Source: Burkholderiaceae bacterium
GTDB lineage: Bacteria > Pseudomonadota > Gammaproteobacteria > Burkholderiales > Burkholderiaceae_E
Reading direction: 5' to 3'
Assembly: GCA_021166725.1 (NCBI GenBank)
Contig: JAJPES010000035.1
Location: 1 to 61,932, forward strand
DNA length: 61,932 nt
Shown here: in pieces, positions 29,519 through 38,914 of the stretch
Layout of the letters: each line of letters begins with the position of its first letter
How positions within the stretch are numbered: the first letter of the stretch is position 1
Made by a program: the position numbers and the translations under genes
Notes under the pieces: model-generated
The model's input: only the letters and a program-made list of their open reading frames with translations
Database searches by the model: none
Told to the model about the DNA's origin: nothing

Positions 29519-30601
29519 ATGCGACAGGTGTTCAACTTCAGCGCCGGCCCTGCCGTGCTGCCGGAAGAAGTGCTCGCGCAGGCCGCCGCCGAGATGCTCG
29601 ACTGGCACGGCAGCGGCCAGTCCGTGATGGAGATGAGCCATCGCGGCAAGGAGTACATGAGTATTCACGAGCATGCCGAACGCGACCTGCGCGAGCTGAT
29701 GGGCATCCCGGAGTCGCACGCCGTGCTGTTCCTGCAGGGCGGTGCGACGCTGCAGTTCGCGATGGTGCCGCTGAACCTGCTCGGTGAGCGCGGCCGCGCC
29801 GATTACGTGAACACCGGCGAGTGGTCGACGAAGGCGATCAAGGAAGCGCGCCGATTCGGCGAGGTGAACGTCGTCGCATCCTCGGAAGACCGGAAGTTCA
29901 CCTACGTTCCGCCGGAGTCGACGTGGCAGCGGACGCCCGGCGCGGCGTATCTGCACTACTGCGCGAACGAGACGATCGGCGGCGTCGAGTTTCCGTTCAC
30001 TCCCGACGCGGGCGATGTGCCGCTGGTGACCGACATCTCGTCGAACTTCCTGTCGCGCCCCGTGAAAGTCGAAAGGCACGCGCTGATGTACGGCGGTGCG
30101 CAGAAGAACATCGGTCCAGCCGGGCTGACCATCGTGATCGTGCGCAAGGATTTGCTCGGTCGTGCGCGCGCCGGCATCCCGACGATGCTCGACTACAAGG
30201 TGCACGCCGACGCCGACTCGATGCTGAACACGCCGCCCACCTGGGCGGTCTACATCGCCGGGCTCGTCTTCCAGTGGCTGAAGCGCCAGGGCGGCGTGCC
30301 GGCCATCGAGCAGCGCAACATCGAGAAGGCCGCCCTGCTCTACGACTATCTCGACTCCACCGCCTTCTACACGAATCCGGTCGATCGCCCTTACCGCTCG
30401 CGGATGAACATTCCGTTCCGGCTGCCCGATGCGGCACTCGACGAGCCGTTCCTGAAGGGCGCGAAGGAGCGTTCGCTGCTGCAATTGAAAGGGCATCGTT
30501 CGGTGGGCGGAATGCGCGCATCGATCTACAACGCGATGCCGATCGAAGGCGTGCGCGCACTGGTGCAATACATGCGCGAGTTCGAGAAGAGCCACGGCTG
30601 A
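29519..30601 (+). CDS. serC: Phosphoserine aminotransferase
   Basis: A 360-residue PLP enzyme of serine synthesis that converts 3-phosphohydroxypyruvate to phosphoserine with glutamate; it also serves pyridoxal phosphate synthesis. The N-terminus ([15 protein letters not shown]), [20 protein letters not shown] and the PLP Lys in [11 protein letters not shown] are all diagnostic. The C-terminal [11 protein letters not shown] binds substrate phosphate. The start ATG at 29519 gives the normal family length. The next gene, 16 bp on, is a phosphoglycerate dehydrogenase that makes its substrate, so the pair is a serine operon. Confidence 0.97.
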   Translation: MRQVFNFSAGPAVLPEEVLAQAAAEMLDWHGSGQSVMEMSHRGKEYMSIHEHAERDLRELMGIPESHAVLFLQGGATLQFAMVPLNLLGERGRADYVNTGEWSTKAIKEARRFGEVNVVASSEDRKFTYVPPESTWQRTPGAAYLHYCANETIGGVEFPFTPDAGDVPLVTDISSNFLSRPVKVERHALMYGGAQKNIGPAGLTIVIVRKDLLGRARAGIPTMLDYKVHADADSMLNTPPTWAVYIAGLVFQWLKRQGGVPAIEQRNIEKAALLYDYLDSTAFYTNPVDRPYRSRMNIPFRLPDAALDEPFLKGAKERSLLQLKGHRSVGGMRASIYNAMPIEGVRALVQYMREFEKSHG

Positions 30602-30617
30602 GCCCAGGAGGAGCGCA

Positions 30618-31802
30618 ATGCGCGACCCGATCCGCGTGCTGGTGCTGAACCAGATCTCCGAGAGCGGGCTGGCGCGACTGCCCGCCCCCGCCTACGTCGT
30701 CGGCGCCGACATCGAATCGCCCGACGCGATCCTGCTGCGCTCGGCCGACCTGCATTCGACGACGATCCCCAGATCGGTGCGCGCGATCGCGCGCGCCGGC
30801 GCCGGCACCAACAACATTCCGGTGGCGCAGATGAGCGCGCGCGGCGCGCCGGTATTCAACGCCCCGGGCGCGAACGCGAACGCGGTCAAGGAACTGGTGC
30901 TCGCCGGCATGCTGCTCGCCGCGCGCAACCTGCCCGAGGCGCTGCGCTTCGTCGACACGATCGGGGCCGACTGCGTCGACATCGAGACGCTCGTCGAGCA
31001 ACGCAAGAAGGCGTTCTCCGGTTTCGAGCTGGCCGGCCAGACGCTCGCGGTGATCGGACTCGGTCGCATCGGCTGCCTGGTGGCCGATGCGGCGATCCGG
31101 CTCGGCATGGACGTCATCGGCTACGACCCCGAGATCACCGTGGACGCCGCCTGGAGCCTGCCCTCGCAGGTGCGCAAGGCGCATTCGGTCGGCGAGGCGC
31201 TGCGCGCGGCGCGTTTCGTCACGCTGCACGTGCCGCTGTTCGCCGCGACACGCGGCTTGATCGGCACCGACAGTCTGCGCAACGTGCAGCCGGGCACGGT
31301 GCTGCTGAACTTCTCGCGCGAAGGCGTGGTCGACGAGCCCGCGGTGCTCGCCGCGCTGGACGAGGGGCGGCTGCTGCGCTACGTCTGCGACTTTCCGAGC
31401 GCGGCGGTCGACGCGCACGCGCGGGCGATCGCGCTGCCGCACCTGGGTGCATCGACGCGCGAAGCCGAGGAGAACTGCGCGCGGATGGTCGCCGACCAAT
31501 TGCGCGACTACCTCGAGAACGGCAACGTACGCAACGCGGTGAACTTCCCCGATACCTGGGCACCGCGCGAATCGGCATTCCGCGTTGTCATCGCCAACGC
31601 CAACGTGCCGAACATGCTCGGGCAGATCTCCACGGCGATGGCGCAGGCCGATTTGAACATCAACAACATGTTGAACAAGTCGCGCGGCGACATGGCGTAC
31701 ACGATCGTCGACGTCGACAGCCCGGTATCGCGCGATGCGATCGCGTCGATCGAAGGTATCGCCGGCGTGCTCTCGGTGCATTACCTGCCCGCGGCCGACT
31801 GA
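30618..31802 (+). CDS. serA: D-3-phosphoglycerate dehydrogenase
   Basis: A 394-residue dehydrogenase that makes 3-phosphohydroxypyruvate, the first step of serine synthesis. The NAD fold has VIGLGRIGCLVADAA; the catalytic Arg, Glu and His lie in the usual D-2-hydroxyacid dehydrogenase positions (GAGTNNIP, NFSREGVVDE, LPHLGAST). A C-terminal ACT domain (about residues 320-394; NVPNMLGQISTAMAQADLNINNM) suggests feedback control by serine. It lacks the large ASB domain of long-type enzymes. An AGGAGG ribosome site precedes the ATG. It forms an operon with serC. Confidence 0.95.
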   Translation: MRDPIRVLVLNQISESGLARLPAPAYVVGADIESPDAILLRSADLHSTTIPRSVRAIARAGAGTNNIPVAQMSARGAPVFNAPGANANAVKELVLAGMLLAARNLPEALRFVDTIGADCVDIETLVEQRKKAFSGFELAGQTLAVIGLGRIGCLVADAAIRLGMDVIGYDPEITVDAAWSLPSQVRKAHSVGEALRAARFVTLHVPLFAATRGLIGTDSLRNVQPGTVLLNFSREGVVDEPAVLAALDEGRLLRYVCDFPSAAVDAHARAIALPHLGASTREAEENCARMVADQLRDYLENGNVRNAVNFPDTWAPRESAFRVVIANANVPNMLGQISTAMAQADLNINNMLNKSRGDMAYTIVDVDSPVSRDAIASIEGIAGVLSVHYLPAAD

Positions 31803-31824
31803 AACGCGCTCTTGCGCGCGGGTT

Positions 31825-31830
31825 TAGAAT
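31825..31830 (+). promoter_or_regulatory. Putative -10 element of the dctPQM operon
   Basis: TAGAAT lies 92 bp upstream of the dctP ATG and 22 bp after the serA stop. The 120-bp gap is otherwise without an obvious operator. Confidence 0.35.
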
Positions 31831-31922
31831 GGCGCCCCGCGTCTTTCCCGCCGGCGCGCCTGGCGCGCCGGGCGCGCACGGTTCCGCAAGAATCCGATCG
31901 TTCGAAGCCAAGGAGACCCTTC

Positions 31923-32972
31923 ATGGACCGCCGTTCCCTGCTCAAAGCCGGCGCAGCCGCCTCTACCGCGCTGGCCGCTCCGTTCGTCGTCACGCGCGCG
32001 GCGCACGCGCAGAACTACCGCCCCGAGTACCGGCTGTCGACGGTAGTGGGCACTGCGTTTCCATGGGGCAAGGGCGCGCAGATCTGGATCGACCTCGTGC
32101 GCGAGCGCACGCAGGGCCGCATCAACATGAAGCTGTATCCCAACGTCTCGCTGATCAATGGCGACCAGACGCGCGAGTTCTCGGCGATCCGCCAGGGCGT
32201 CATCGACGTGGCCGTCGGCTCGACGATCAACTGGTCGCCGCAGGTCAAGCAGCTGAACCTGTTCTCGCTGCCGTTCCTCGCACGCGACCATGCGGGCATC
32301 GACGCAATGACGCAGGGCGATGTCGGCAAGCAGATCCTGCAGATCGTCGAGAAGGCCGGCGTCGTGCCGCTCGCCTGGGGCGAGAACGGTTTCCGCGAGC
32401 TCACCAACTCGAAGCACGAGATCCGCACGCCAGCCGACATGAAGGGACTGAAGTTCCGCGTCGTCGGTTCGCCGATCTTCAACGACACCTTCACCGCACT
32501 CGGCGCCAACCCCACGCAGATGAGCTGGGCCGATGCGCAGCCGGCGCTCGCGTCGGGCGCCGTCGAGGGCCAGGAGAACCCGCTGCACATCTTCACGGCG
32601 GCCAAGCTGCATACGCTCGGCCAGAAGTTCGTGACGATGTGGGACTACGTCGCCGATCCGCTGATCTACGTTGTCAACCGCGACGTCTGGAACTCGTGGA
32701 CGCCGGCCGACCGCGACATCGTGCGCGCCGCTGCACTGGAAGCGGGCAAGCAGGAAATCGCGATCGCGCGCAAGGGCCTGACGAAGAACGACCAGTCGCT
32801 GGTCAAGGAAGTCGAAGCGCTCGGCGTGAAGGTCACGCAACTGTCGGACGCCGAGAAGAAGGCCTTCGAGAACGCGGTGCACCCGGTCTACGAGAAGTGG
32901 ACGAAGCAGATCGGCCCCGAGCTCGTCAAGCGCGCCGAAGCGGCAGTGGCCGCCCGCAGCAAGTCCGTCTGA
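31923..32972 (+). CDS. dctP: TRAP transporter solute-binding protein, DctP family
   Basis: A 349-residue periplasmic binding protein of a TRAP uptake system. The N-terminus DRRSLLKAG followed by a hydrophobic stretch and AHAQ resembles a twin-arginine (Tat) signal, cleaved near residue 28. The mature protein has the DctP/TeaA fold with VNRDVW and the carboxylate-clamp Arg in LKFRVVGSPIF. Ligands of this group are mostly organic acids; the specific one cannot be read. Start ATG 31923 with an AAGGAG site nearby. The gene precedes dctQ and dctM; strong hairpins separate it from them. Confidence 0.93.
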   Translation: MDRRSLLKAGAAASTALAAPFVVTRAAHAQNYRPEYRLSTVVGTAFPWGKGAQIWIDLVRERTQGRINMKLYPNVSLINGDQTREFSAIRQGVIDVAVGSTINWSPQVKQLNLFSLPFLARDHAGIDAMTQGDVGKQILQIVEKAGVVPLAWGENGFRELTNSKHEIRTPADMKGLKFRVVGSPIFNDTFTALGANPTQMSWADAQPALASGAVEGQENPLHIFTAAKLHTLGQKFVTMWDYVADPLIYVVNRDVWNSWTPADRDIVRAAALEAGKQEIAIARKGLTKNDQSLVKEVEALGVKVTQLSDAEKKAFENAVHPVYEKWTKQIGPELVKRAEAAVAARSKSV

Positions 32973-33026
32973 GCGGCACGTCCGCTCGGGCCGGCCGAAG
33001 CGGCGAGTCCCGCTTCCGGCCGGCCC
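32971..33026 (+). terminator. Tandem hairpins after dctP, likely attenuator or mRNA stabiliser
   Basis: Directly after the dctP stop there is a 6-bp hairpin GAGCGG/CCGCTC (32971-32987). It is followed by a long stem pairing 32988-33003 with 33010-33026 (one bulged base, six-base loop). No long T-tract follows. Such structures between a binding-protein gene and its permease genes raise the ratio of binding protein. Confidence 0.55.
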
Positions 33027-33042
33027 GTTCTCCGGCTCCGTC

Positions 33043-33558
33043 ATGACCGCCCCGAACGAACCGGCCGCCGGCGTAGATCCGCGCATCGCGCCGTTCGCAC
33101 GGCGCCTGCCCGAAGACTGGATCGGCGCGGCCGCGATGGCGGTGCTCGCGACGATCACCTTCGCCAACGTCATCGCTCGCTATTTCACCGACGAGTCCTT
33201 CGCGTGGACCGAGGAGATCTCGATCTCGCTGATGGTGGTGCTGACGCTGGTTGCCAGCGCGGCAGCAGCGGCGCGCAACCGCCACATCCGCATCGAGTTC
33301 CTGTACGACGCCGGCTCCCCGCGCCGCCGCCGCCTGCTGGCGATGTTCTCCGAGCTCGCGTCGGTCGTCGCGTTCCTGATGCTTTTCGGCCTGTCGCTGC
33401 GCCTTCTGTGGGACGACTACCGCTACGAAGTCACGTCACCCGGCATCGGCGTTCCGCAATGGTGGTACACGGTGTGGCTGCCGGTGCTCGCGCTGCTGGT
33501 CGCCGCGCGCTCGGTGCAGCGCCTGGTGCGGCTGGCACGAATGCGCGAAGCGCGCTGA
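33043..33558 (+). CDS. dctQ: TRAP transporter small permease, DctQ family
   Basis: A 171-residue inner-membrane protein with four predicted helices (about residues 27-47, 62-82, 105-125, 143-163). It has the DctQ hallmarks FANVIARYF and WTEEISISLMVVLTL, an arginine cluster in the 2-3 loop (ARNRHIRIEF), and the conserved Trp pair near helix 4. It is the small subunit linking DctM to the binding protein. It lies 70 bp after dctP (with the hairpins) and 49 bp before dctM. Confidence 0.92.
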   Translation: MTAPNEPAAGVDPRIAPFARRLPEDWIGAAAMAVLATITFANVIARYFTDESFAWTEEISISLMVVLTLVASAAAAARNRHIRIEFLYDAGSPRRRRLLAMFSELASVVAFLMLFGLSLRLLWDDYRYEVTSPGIGVPQWWYTVWLPVLALLVAARSVQRLVRLARMREAR

Positions 33559-33607
33559 ACGTCGCGAAGCTTCGACCGATGCATGACCTTCGCTGCACGC
33601 GCTTCGC

Positions 33608-34891
33608 ATGATCGACGTAGCGATCTTCGCCCTGTTCATCGCGCTCACGCTCGCCGGCGTGCCGATCGGCGTCGCGCTGATGCTCGGAGGATCGCTCGCC
33701 ATCGGCGCCGCAGATCTCGGCTGGTTGTCGATCCCGAACAACTTCTACGCCGGCATCGCCAAGTACCCGCTGCTCGCGCTGCCGATGTTCGTCCTGGTCG
33801 GTTCGGTCTTCGACCGCTCGGGCGTCGCGCAGCGACTCGTGCAGTTCGCACTGGCGATCGTCGGTCGCGGCCCGGGCATGCTGCCGGCGGTCGCGATCGG
33901 CGTGGCGATGTTCATGGGCGGCATCTCGGGCTCGGGACCGGCGAGCGCGGCCGCCGTCGGCGGGGTGATGCTCGCGTCGATGGCGCGTGCCGGCTACCCG
34001 CCCGCCTATTCGGCGAGCGTGATCGGCGCGGCAGCCGCCACCGACATCCTGATTCCGCCGTCGATCGCCTTCATCGTCTACTCGGTGATGGTCCCCGGCG
34101 CGTCGGTGCCGGCGCTGTTCGCCGCCGGACTCGTTCCCGGCGTGCTCGCCGGCTGCGCGCTGATCGTCCCGGCGATCTGGCTCGCCCGTCGACACCGTTT
34201 CGGTGCGGGCGAAGCGAACATCGAGCGCCCGCCGTTCCTGCGCGCATTACGCGAGGCAACCTGGGGCCTGTTCGCTCCGGTGCTGATCCTCGGCGGCATG
34301 CGCATGGGCTGGTTCACGCCTACCGAGGCGGCCGTCGTCGCCGTCTTCTACGGCCTGTTCGTCGGCGTGTTCGTCTATCGCACGATGCGCGTACGCGAGA
34401 TCGTCGAGTCGCTCGTCGAATCGGCCGAAGTCTCCGGCGTGATCATGGTCGTCGTCGCGCTGGCCAGCATCTTCGCCTATGCGGTCAGCACGCTGGGCAT
34501 CGCCGATCCGCTCACGCGCGCGATCCTCGACAGCGGCATGGGGCCGTGGTGGGCGCTGGCGGCGATCGTCGTGGTGCTGCTGATCACCGGCATGGTGCTC
34601 GACGGCATCTCGATCTTCCTGATCTTCGTGCCGCTGCTCACGCCGCTGGTGCGCGGCTTCGGCTGGGACGTCGTCTGGTTCGGCGTCCTGCTGACGTACA
34701 TGGTGGCGATCGGGCAGTTCACGCCGCCGCTGGCGGTGAACCTGATGGTGTCGTCACGGCTGGCGGGCGTGCGCATCGAGCAGACGGTGCCGTGGGTGAT
34801 CTGGTTCGTGTTCGCGATGCTGATCGTGCTCGTGGCGTTGATCGCGGTGCCGGAGCTGTCGCTGTGGCTGCCGCGGGCGTTGAATTTCTGA
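33608..34891 (+). CDS. dctM: TRAP transporter large permease, DctM family
   Basis: A 427-residue inner-membrane protein with about twelve helices, the sodium-coupled transport subunit of the TRAP system. Family landmarks are LALPMFVLVGSVFDRSG, GGISGSGPASAAAVGGVM, ATDILIPPSIAFIVYS and the C-terminal TGMVLDGISIFLIF. Length is normal. It is the last gene of dctPQM. Transport direction is inward, driven by sodium or proton gradients; the substrate is not evident. Confidence 0.95.
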   Translation: MIDVAIFALFIALTLAGVPIGVALMLGGSLAIGAADLGWLSIPNNFYAGIAKYPLLALPMFVLVGSVFDRSGVAQRLVQFALAIVGRGPGMLPAVAIGVAMFMGGISGSGPASAAAVGGVMLASMARAGYPPAYSASVIGAAAATDILIPPSIAFIVYSVMVPGASVPALFAAGLVPGVLAGCALIVPAIWLARRHRFGAGEANIERPPFLRALREATWGLFAPVLILGGMRMGWFTPTEAAVVAVFYGLFVGVFVYRTMRVREIVESLVESAEVSGVIMVVVALASIFAYAVSTLGIADPLTRAILDSGMGPWWALAAIVVVLLITGMVLDGISIFLIFVPLLTPLVRGFGWDVVWFGVLLTYMVAIGQFTPPLAVNLMVSSRLAGVRIEQTVPWVIWFVFAMLIVLVALIAVPELSLWLPRALNF

Positions 34892-35368
34892 GCGGGTTCG
34901 TCGTGCGACGTTCGGCGCGTCGCGGCAGGCGACGGCGGGCCGGGCCGAGGGCGGCGCACCGGCAGCGTGCGGCGAGCGGCGCATGCGGCGCCACGGTAGC
35001 CGGGCGCATTGCGCGGTGACGCTCCCGCTGCGGCGGTCGGCGCTACGCGCCGACTACCCTGTGCTCCGCTGTCGCCTGCCGCTCGGGCGAACGTGCGAGT
35101 GATCGAAGCGCGCGCCTTCCACGCATTTCGAACGACCCTGCGATTGGCGTGACAGGCGTCGTTCGCTTCTCGCGCATTTCCGCGTGGCGCATGCCACGCA
35201 GACGGCCACGGTGGGCAAGTCGTGTTCGACGCTCTGAGGGGCCGCTGCATCCCGTCCGCCTGTGAAACCTAGGGATATCCCCGACAACAACCCTCGCGCT
35301 CGTGCCGAGGGCTTCGCCGCCGTTACCATTTGCGCCACTTCACGATCCACCACCCAAAGGAACGAAGC
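34892..35368. other. Non-coding region with a repeat fragment
   Basis: This 477-bp gap contains a fragment of the dispersed repeat (35000-35060), a perfect short hairpin GCGTGGC-GCAT-GCCACGC (35182-35199), and the leader of the TAXI binding-protein gene. Reading frames across it are low-complexity Arg/Ala-rich and judged non-coding. Confidence 0.6.
35000..35060 (+). repeat. Partial copy of the dispersed repeat
   Basis: 61 bases match 49076-49136 in the full repeat element with six mismatches. Only one arm of the element seems to remain, and similarity fades quickly after it. Confidence 0.75.
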
Positions 35369-36325
35369 ATGCGACGTCTCCTCGGTACCTTCGTCGCCGC
35401 CTGCGCGCTGTCGCTGGCCGGCGTCGGCAGCGCCCTGGCGCAGCAGCAGTTCATCACCGTGCTCACCGGCGGCACCAGCGGCGTCTACTACCCGCTCGGC
35501 GTGGCGCTGTCGCAGATCTACGCCAAGGCGATCCCCGACGCTAAATCGTCGGTGCAATCGACGAAGGCATCGGTGGAGAACCTGAACCTGCTGCAGGCGG
35601 GCCGCGGAGAGATCGCGTTCACGCTCGGCGATGCGCTGTCCGACGCATGGAAAGGCGTCGAGGAAGTCGGCTTCAAGCAGCCGCTGAAGAAGCTGCGTGG
35701 CATCGCGGCCATCTACCCGAACTACGTGCAGATCGTCGCGCTCGCCGACTCGAACATCAGGACGCTGGCCGACCTGAAAGGCAAGCGCGTGTCGGTCGGC
35801 GCGCCGAAGTCGGGCACCGAGCTGAACGCGCGCGCGATCTTCAAGGCGGCCGGCCTGTCGTACGACGACTTCGCCAAGACCGAGTACCTGCCTTTCGGCG
35901 AGTCGGTCGAGTTGATGAAGAACCGCCAGCTCGACGCGACGCTGCAGTCGGCAGGCCTCGGTGTCGCATCGATCCGCGACCTGGCGAGCTCGGTGAAGAT
36001 CGTGCTCGTGCCGATTCCCGCCGACGTCGTGCAGAAGGTCGGCGACCCCGCCTACCAGAGCGTGACCGTTCCGGCCAACACCTACGACGGCCAGGGCGCC
36101 GACGTGCAGACCGCGGCGATCAACAACTTCCTCGTCTCGCACACGGGAGTTTCCGAGGAACTCGCCTACAAGATGACGAAGGCGCTGTTCGAGAACCTCG
36201 ACCAGATGGTCTCCGCGCACGCGGCCGCCAAGCAGATCTCGCTGCAGAACGCGACGAAAGGCATGCCGCTGCCGCTGCATCCGGGCGCCGAGAAGTACTA
36301 TCGCGAAAAGGGCGTTCTCCAGTAG
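35369..36325 (+). CDS. TRAP transporter solute-binding protein, TAXI family
   Basis: A 318-residue periplasmic binding protein of the TAXI type. A Sec signal peptide (MRRLLGTFVAACALSLAGVGSALAQ) is cleaved near residue 25. The mature N-terminus FITVLTGGTSGVYYPLGVAL is the family hallmark, and ENLNLLQAGRGEIAFTLGDA and KRVSVGAPKSGTELNARAI support it. Substrates of TAXI systems are poorly known; glutamate and other dicarboxylates have been reported for some. The ATG at 35369 has an AAAGGA site. The fused permease follows after a terminator-like hairpin. Confidence 0.93.
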   Translation: MRRLLGTFVAACALSLAGVGSALAQQQFITVLTGGTSGVYYPLGVALSQIYAKAIPDAKSSVQSTKASVENLNLLQAGRGEIAFTLGDALSDAWKGVEEVGFKQPLKKLRGIAAIYPNYVQIVALADSNIRTLADLKGKRVSVGAPKSGTELNARAIFKAAGLSYDDFAKTEYLPFGESVELMKNRQLDATLQSAGLGVASIRDLASSVKIVLVPIPADVVQKVGDPAYQSVTVPANTYDGQGADVQTAAINNFLVSHTGVSEELAYKMTKALFENLDQMVSAHAAAKQISLQNATKGMPLPLHPGAEKYYREKGVLQ

Positions 36326-36347
36326 CATCGCCCCCTTCCGCCCGCAC

Positions 36348-36378
36348 GAGGGACGCCGCCGAGCGTCCCTCTTTGCTT
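36348..36378 (+). terminator. Intra-operon terminator/attenuator
   Basis: A perfect 9-bp stem GAGGGACGC / GCGTCCCTC with loop CGCCGA (36348-36371), followed by TTTGCTT, sits between the TAXI binding protein and its permease. Partial termination would leave more binding protein than permease. Confidence 0.7.
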
Positions 36379-36385
36379 GCGAAAC

Positions 36386-38467
36386 ATGGCATCGCAGTCC
36401 GAAACCGACACCACCGAGCAGATCGACGTCCCCGGCGACATCCACGTGCCGGAGAACACGTCCGCTGCGCGGCGCCGGGCGATCTTCTGGATCGGCGTCG
36501 CGTTCTCGGCCTACCAGGTCTACACCGCCGCCTACGCGCCGCTGTCGAGCATCGTCATGCGCTCGCTGCACGTGGGTTTCCTGCTGCTGCTCACCTTCGT
36601 GATGCTGCCGGGGTTCGGGCGCCGGCACGACAGGGGCGTGTTGTTCGGCACGCTGCTCGGCGTCGTCGGCTTCGCGATCAGCTTCTACCACTGGATCTTC
36701 GAGGAGGAACTGATCGTCCGCTCGGGCGATCTCACGCAACTCGACATCGCAGTGGGCATCGTCACGCTCGCGCTCGTGTTCGAAGCGACGCGCCGGATGA
36801 TGGGCGCGGCGCTACCGCTGATCTGCGCGGTGTTCCTCGCCTACGCACTGTGGGGCAACTACCTGCCCGGCGCGTTCGCGCACCGCGGCTTCGGGCTCGA
36901 CCAGGTCATCAACCAGATGTCCTTCGGCACCGAAGGCATCTACGGCATTCCGACCTACGTCTCGTCGACGTACATCTTCCTGTTCATCCTGTTCGGCACC
37001 TTCCTCGAACAGGCCGGGATGATCCGCCTGTTCACCGACTTCTCGATGGGAACGGTGGGCCACACGCGCGGCGGACCGGCGAAGGTCGCGGTCGTCGCCT
37101 CCGGGCTGATGGGCACGATCAACGGCTCGGGCGTGGCCAACGTCGTCACCACCGGCCAGTTCACGATTCCGCTGATGAAGCGCTTCGGCTACAAGGCGGC
37201 CTTCGCCGGCGGCGTCGAGGCGACGTCGAGCATGGGCGGGCAGATCATGCCTCCGGTGATGGGCGCGGTCGCCTTCATCATGGCCGAGACGATCGGCGTG
37301 CCCTACGTCGAGATCGTGAAAGCGGCGATCATTCCGGCGCTGCTGTATTTCGGCACGGCATTCTGGATGGTTCACCTGGAAGCCGGGCGGCTGAAGCTGC
37401 TCGGGCTGCCGAAGGAGGACTGCCCCGACGCGTGGGCTGCAATACGCGAGAACTGGTACCTGATCCTGCCGTTGGCTGCGCTCGTCTGGCTGCTGTTCGC
37501 CGGATATACGCCGCTGTTCTCAGGCACGGTCGGGCTGGCCGCGACGGTGATCCTGATCTTCGGCATGTCGGTGGCGCTGCGCGTGCCGTACACGGTGCTG
37601 CGCATCGTCTTCTGGGTCGGGCTCGGGTTGCTGTCGTCGAGTTTCCTGAAGTACGGCATCACCGCGGTCTTCGTCGTCATCGCGCTGCTCGTCGCGATCA
37701 ACCTGATCGTCAACGGCGGGCGCGCCGTGCTGCGCCAGGCGGTCGAGGGCATGGCCGAAGGCGCGAAGAACGCGCTGTCGGTGGGAGTGGCCTGCGCGCT
37801 GGTCGGCGTGATCATCGGCGTGATGACGCTCACCGGCGCGGCGACGACCTTCGGCGGCTTCGTGATCCGGCTGGGCGAGCACAGCCTCTTCCTGTCGCTC
37901 GTGCTGACGATGATCACCTGCCTGGTGCTCGGCATGGGCATCCCCACCATTCCGAACTACATCATCACCAGCTCCCTCGCCGCGCCGGCGCTGCTGGCGA
38001 TGGGCGTGCCGCTGATCGTCTCGCACATGTTCGTCTTCTATTTCGGGATCATGGCCGATCTGACCCCGCCGGTGGCGCTCGCCGCCTATGCTGCATCGCC
38101 GATCGCGCGCGCCTCCGGCCTGGCGATCGGCGTGCAGGCGATGCGGGTCGCGATCGCCGGCTTCGTCGTGCCGTTCATGGCGGTCTACGATCCGGCGCTG
38201 ATGCTGCAGTCCGGCACGCTGCTCGACACGGCTTACGTCGTCTTCAAGGCGCTGCTGGCGATCGGCCTGTGGGGCGCGGCGAGCATCGGCTTCCTGGCCA
38301 CGAAGCTGCCCTGGTGGGAGCGCGTGCTGGCCGCCGCCGGCGCCTTCCTGCTGGTCGCCGCGGTCCCGATCACCGACGACCTCGGCTTCCTGCTGTGCGC
38401 GGTGTTCGTCGCCGTGCACACGATGCGCTGGCGCCGCGCGCGGCCCGGCATGGCGCGCGCCGCGTGA
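36386..38467 (+). CDS. TRAP transporter fused permease, TAXI type
   Basis: A 693-residue membrane protein with the 4TM (DctQ-like) and 12TM (DctM-like) parts fused, the usual partner of TAXI binding proteins. The first part covers about residues 30-190, the second 190-690. Visible landmarks are the segment around GPAKVAVVASGLMGTINGSG, GGVEATSSMGGQIMPPVMGA, and near the end MADLTPPVALAAYAASPIA. Sodium- or proton-driven uptake is inferred from the family. The first ATG of the domain is at 36386; an in-frame TTG at 36377 adds three residues. Its stop overlaps the next gene by four bases (GTGA). Confidence 0.93.
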   Translation: MASQSETDTTEQIDVPGDIHVPENTSAARRRAIFWIGVAFSAYQVYTAAYAPLSSIVMRSLHVGFLLLLTFVMLPGFGRRHDRGVLFGTLLGVVGFAISFYHWIFEEELIVRSGDLTQLDIAVGIVTLALVFEATRRMMGAALPLICAVFLAYALWGNYLPGAFAHRGFGLDQVINQMSFGTEGIYGIPTYVSSTYIFLFILFGTFLEQAGMIRLFTDFSMGTVGHTRGGPAKVAVVASGLMGTINGSGVANVVTTGQFTIPLMKRFGYKAAFAGGVEATSSMGGQIMPPVMGAVAFIMAETIGVPYVEIVKAAIIPALLYFGTAFWMVHLEAGRLKLLGLPKEDCPDAWAAIRENWYLILPLAALVWLLFAGYTPLFSGTVGLAATVILIFGMSVALRVPYTVLRIVFWVGLGLLSSSFLKYGITAVFVVIALLVAINLIVNGGRAVLRQAVEGMAEGAKNALSVGVACALVGVIIGVMTLTGAATTFGGFVIRLGEHSLFLSLVLTMITCLVLGMGIPTIPNYIITSSLAAPALLAMGVPLIVSHMFVFYFGIMADLTPPVALAAYAASPIARASGLAIGVQAMRVAIAGFVVPFMAVYDPALMLQSGTLLDTAYVVFKALLAIGLWGAASIGFLATKLPWWERVLAAAGAFLLVAAVPITDDLGFLLCAVFVAVHTMRWRRARPGMARAA

Positions 38468-38880
38468 CGATCGGCGTATGCCTGATCGTCGATCAGGCCG
38501 TTCGCGCGTTCGTGCCGGTGCTCGCCTTCACGCTCGGCTGGACGCACTCGATCGAGAAGACGAGCTGGGAGGAAGACTGGCAGGTCGTCGATGGCGGCCT
38601 CGCGCTCGTCGAGGCGCGCATCGAGGGCAGCGGCGCCGGCATGGAGCCGCCCGAAGGTGCCGTGCTGCGCAACGGCGTCTGGCACTACGCGCCCGCCCCG
38701 GACGCCCGCCTGCACGCGTCGCTGTCGCTCGCCGTCTCGCCGTACACGCAGCCGTACCGCTTCTGCATCGACGGCCATTGCCGCACGCTGGCCGATGCGG
38801 CGGGCATCTCCACGCCTTTCGCAACCGTCGGCGTCGAGCGCTGCGACTCCACTTTGACAACATCGGGCGCATCGCGTTGA
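38464..38880 (+). CDS. DUF1850 domain-containing protein
   Basis: A 138-residue protein with the DUF1850 signature: FTLGWTHSIEKTSWEEDWQV, then EARIEGSGAGMEPPEGAVL. A weakly hydrophobic N-terminus (IGVCLIVDQAVRAFVPVLAF) may be a signal or anchor. The GTG start overlaps the fused TRAP permease stop by four bases. DUF1850 genes are frequently found next to TAXI-type TRAP permeases, so an accessory role in that uptake system is likely; the molecular function is not known. Confidence 0.88.
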   Translation: MTIGVCLIVDQAVRAFVPVLAFTLGWTHSIEKTSWEEDWQVVDGGLALVEARIEGSGAGMEPPEGAVLRNGVWHYAPAPDARLHASLSLAVSPYTQPYRFCIDGHCRTLADAAGISTPFATVGVERCDSTLTTSGASR

Positions 38881-38914
38881 ATCCGACGGATCCGCTGCCC
38901 CCGGGAGTCGAACC

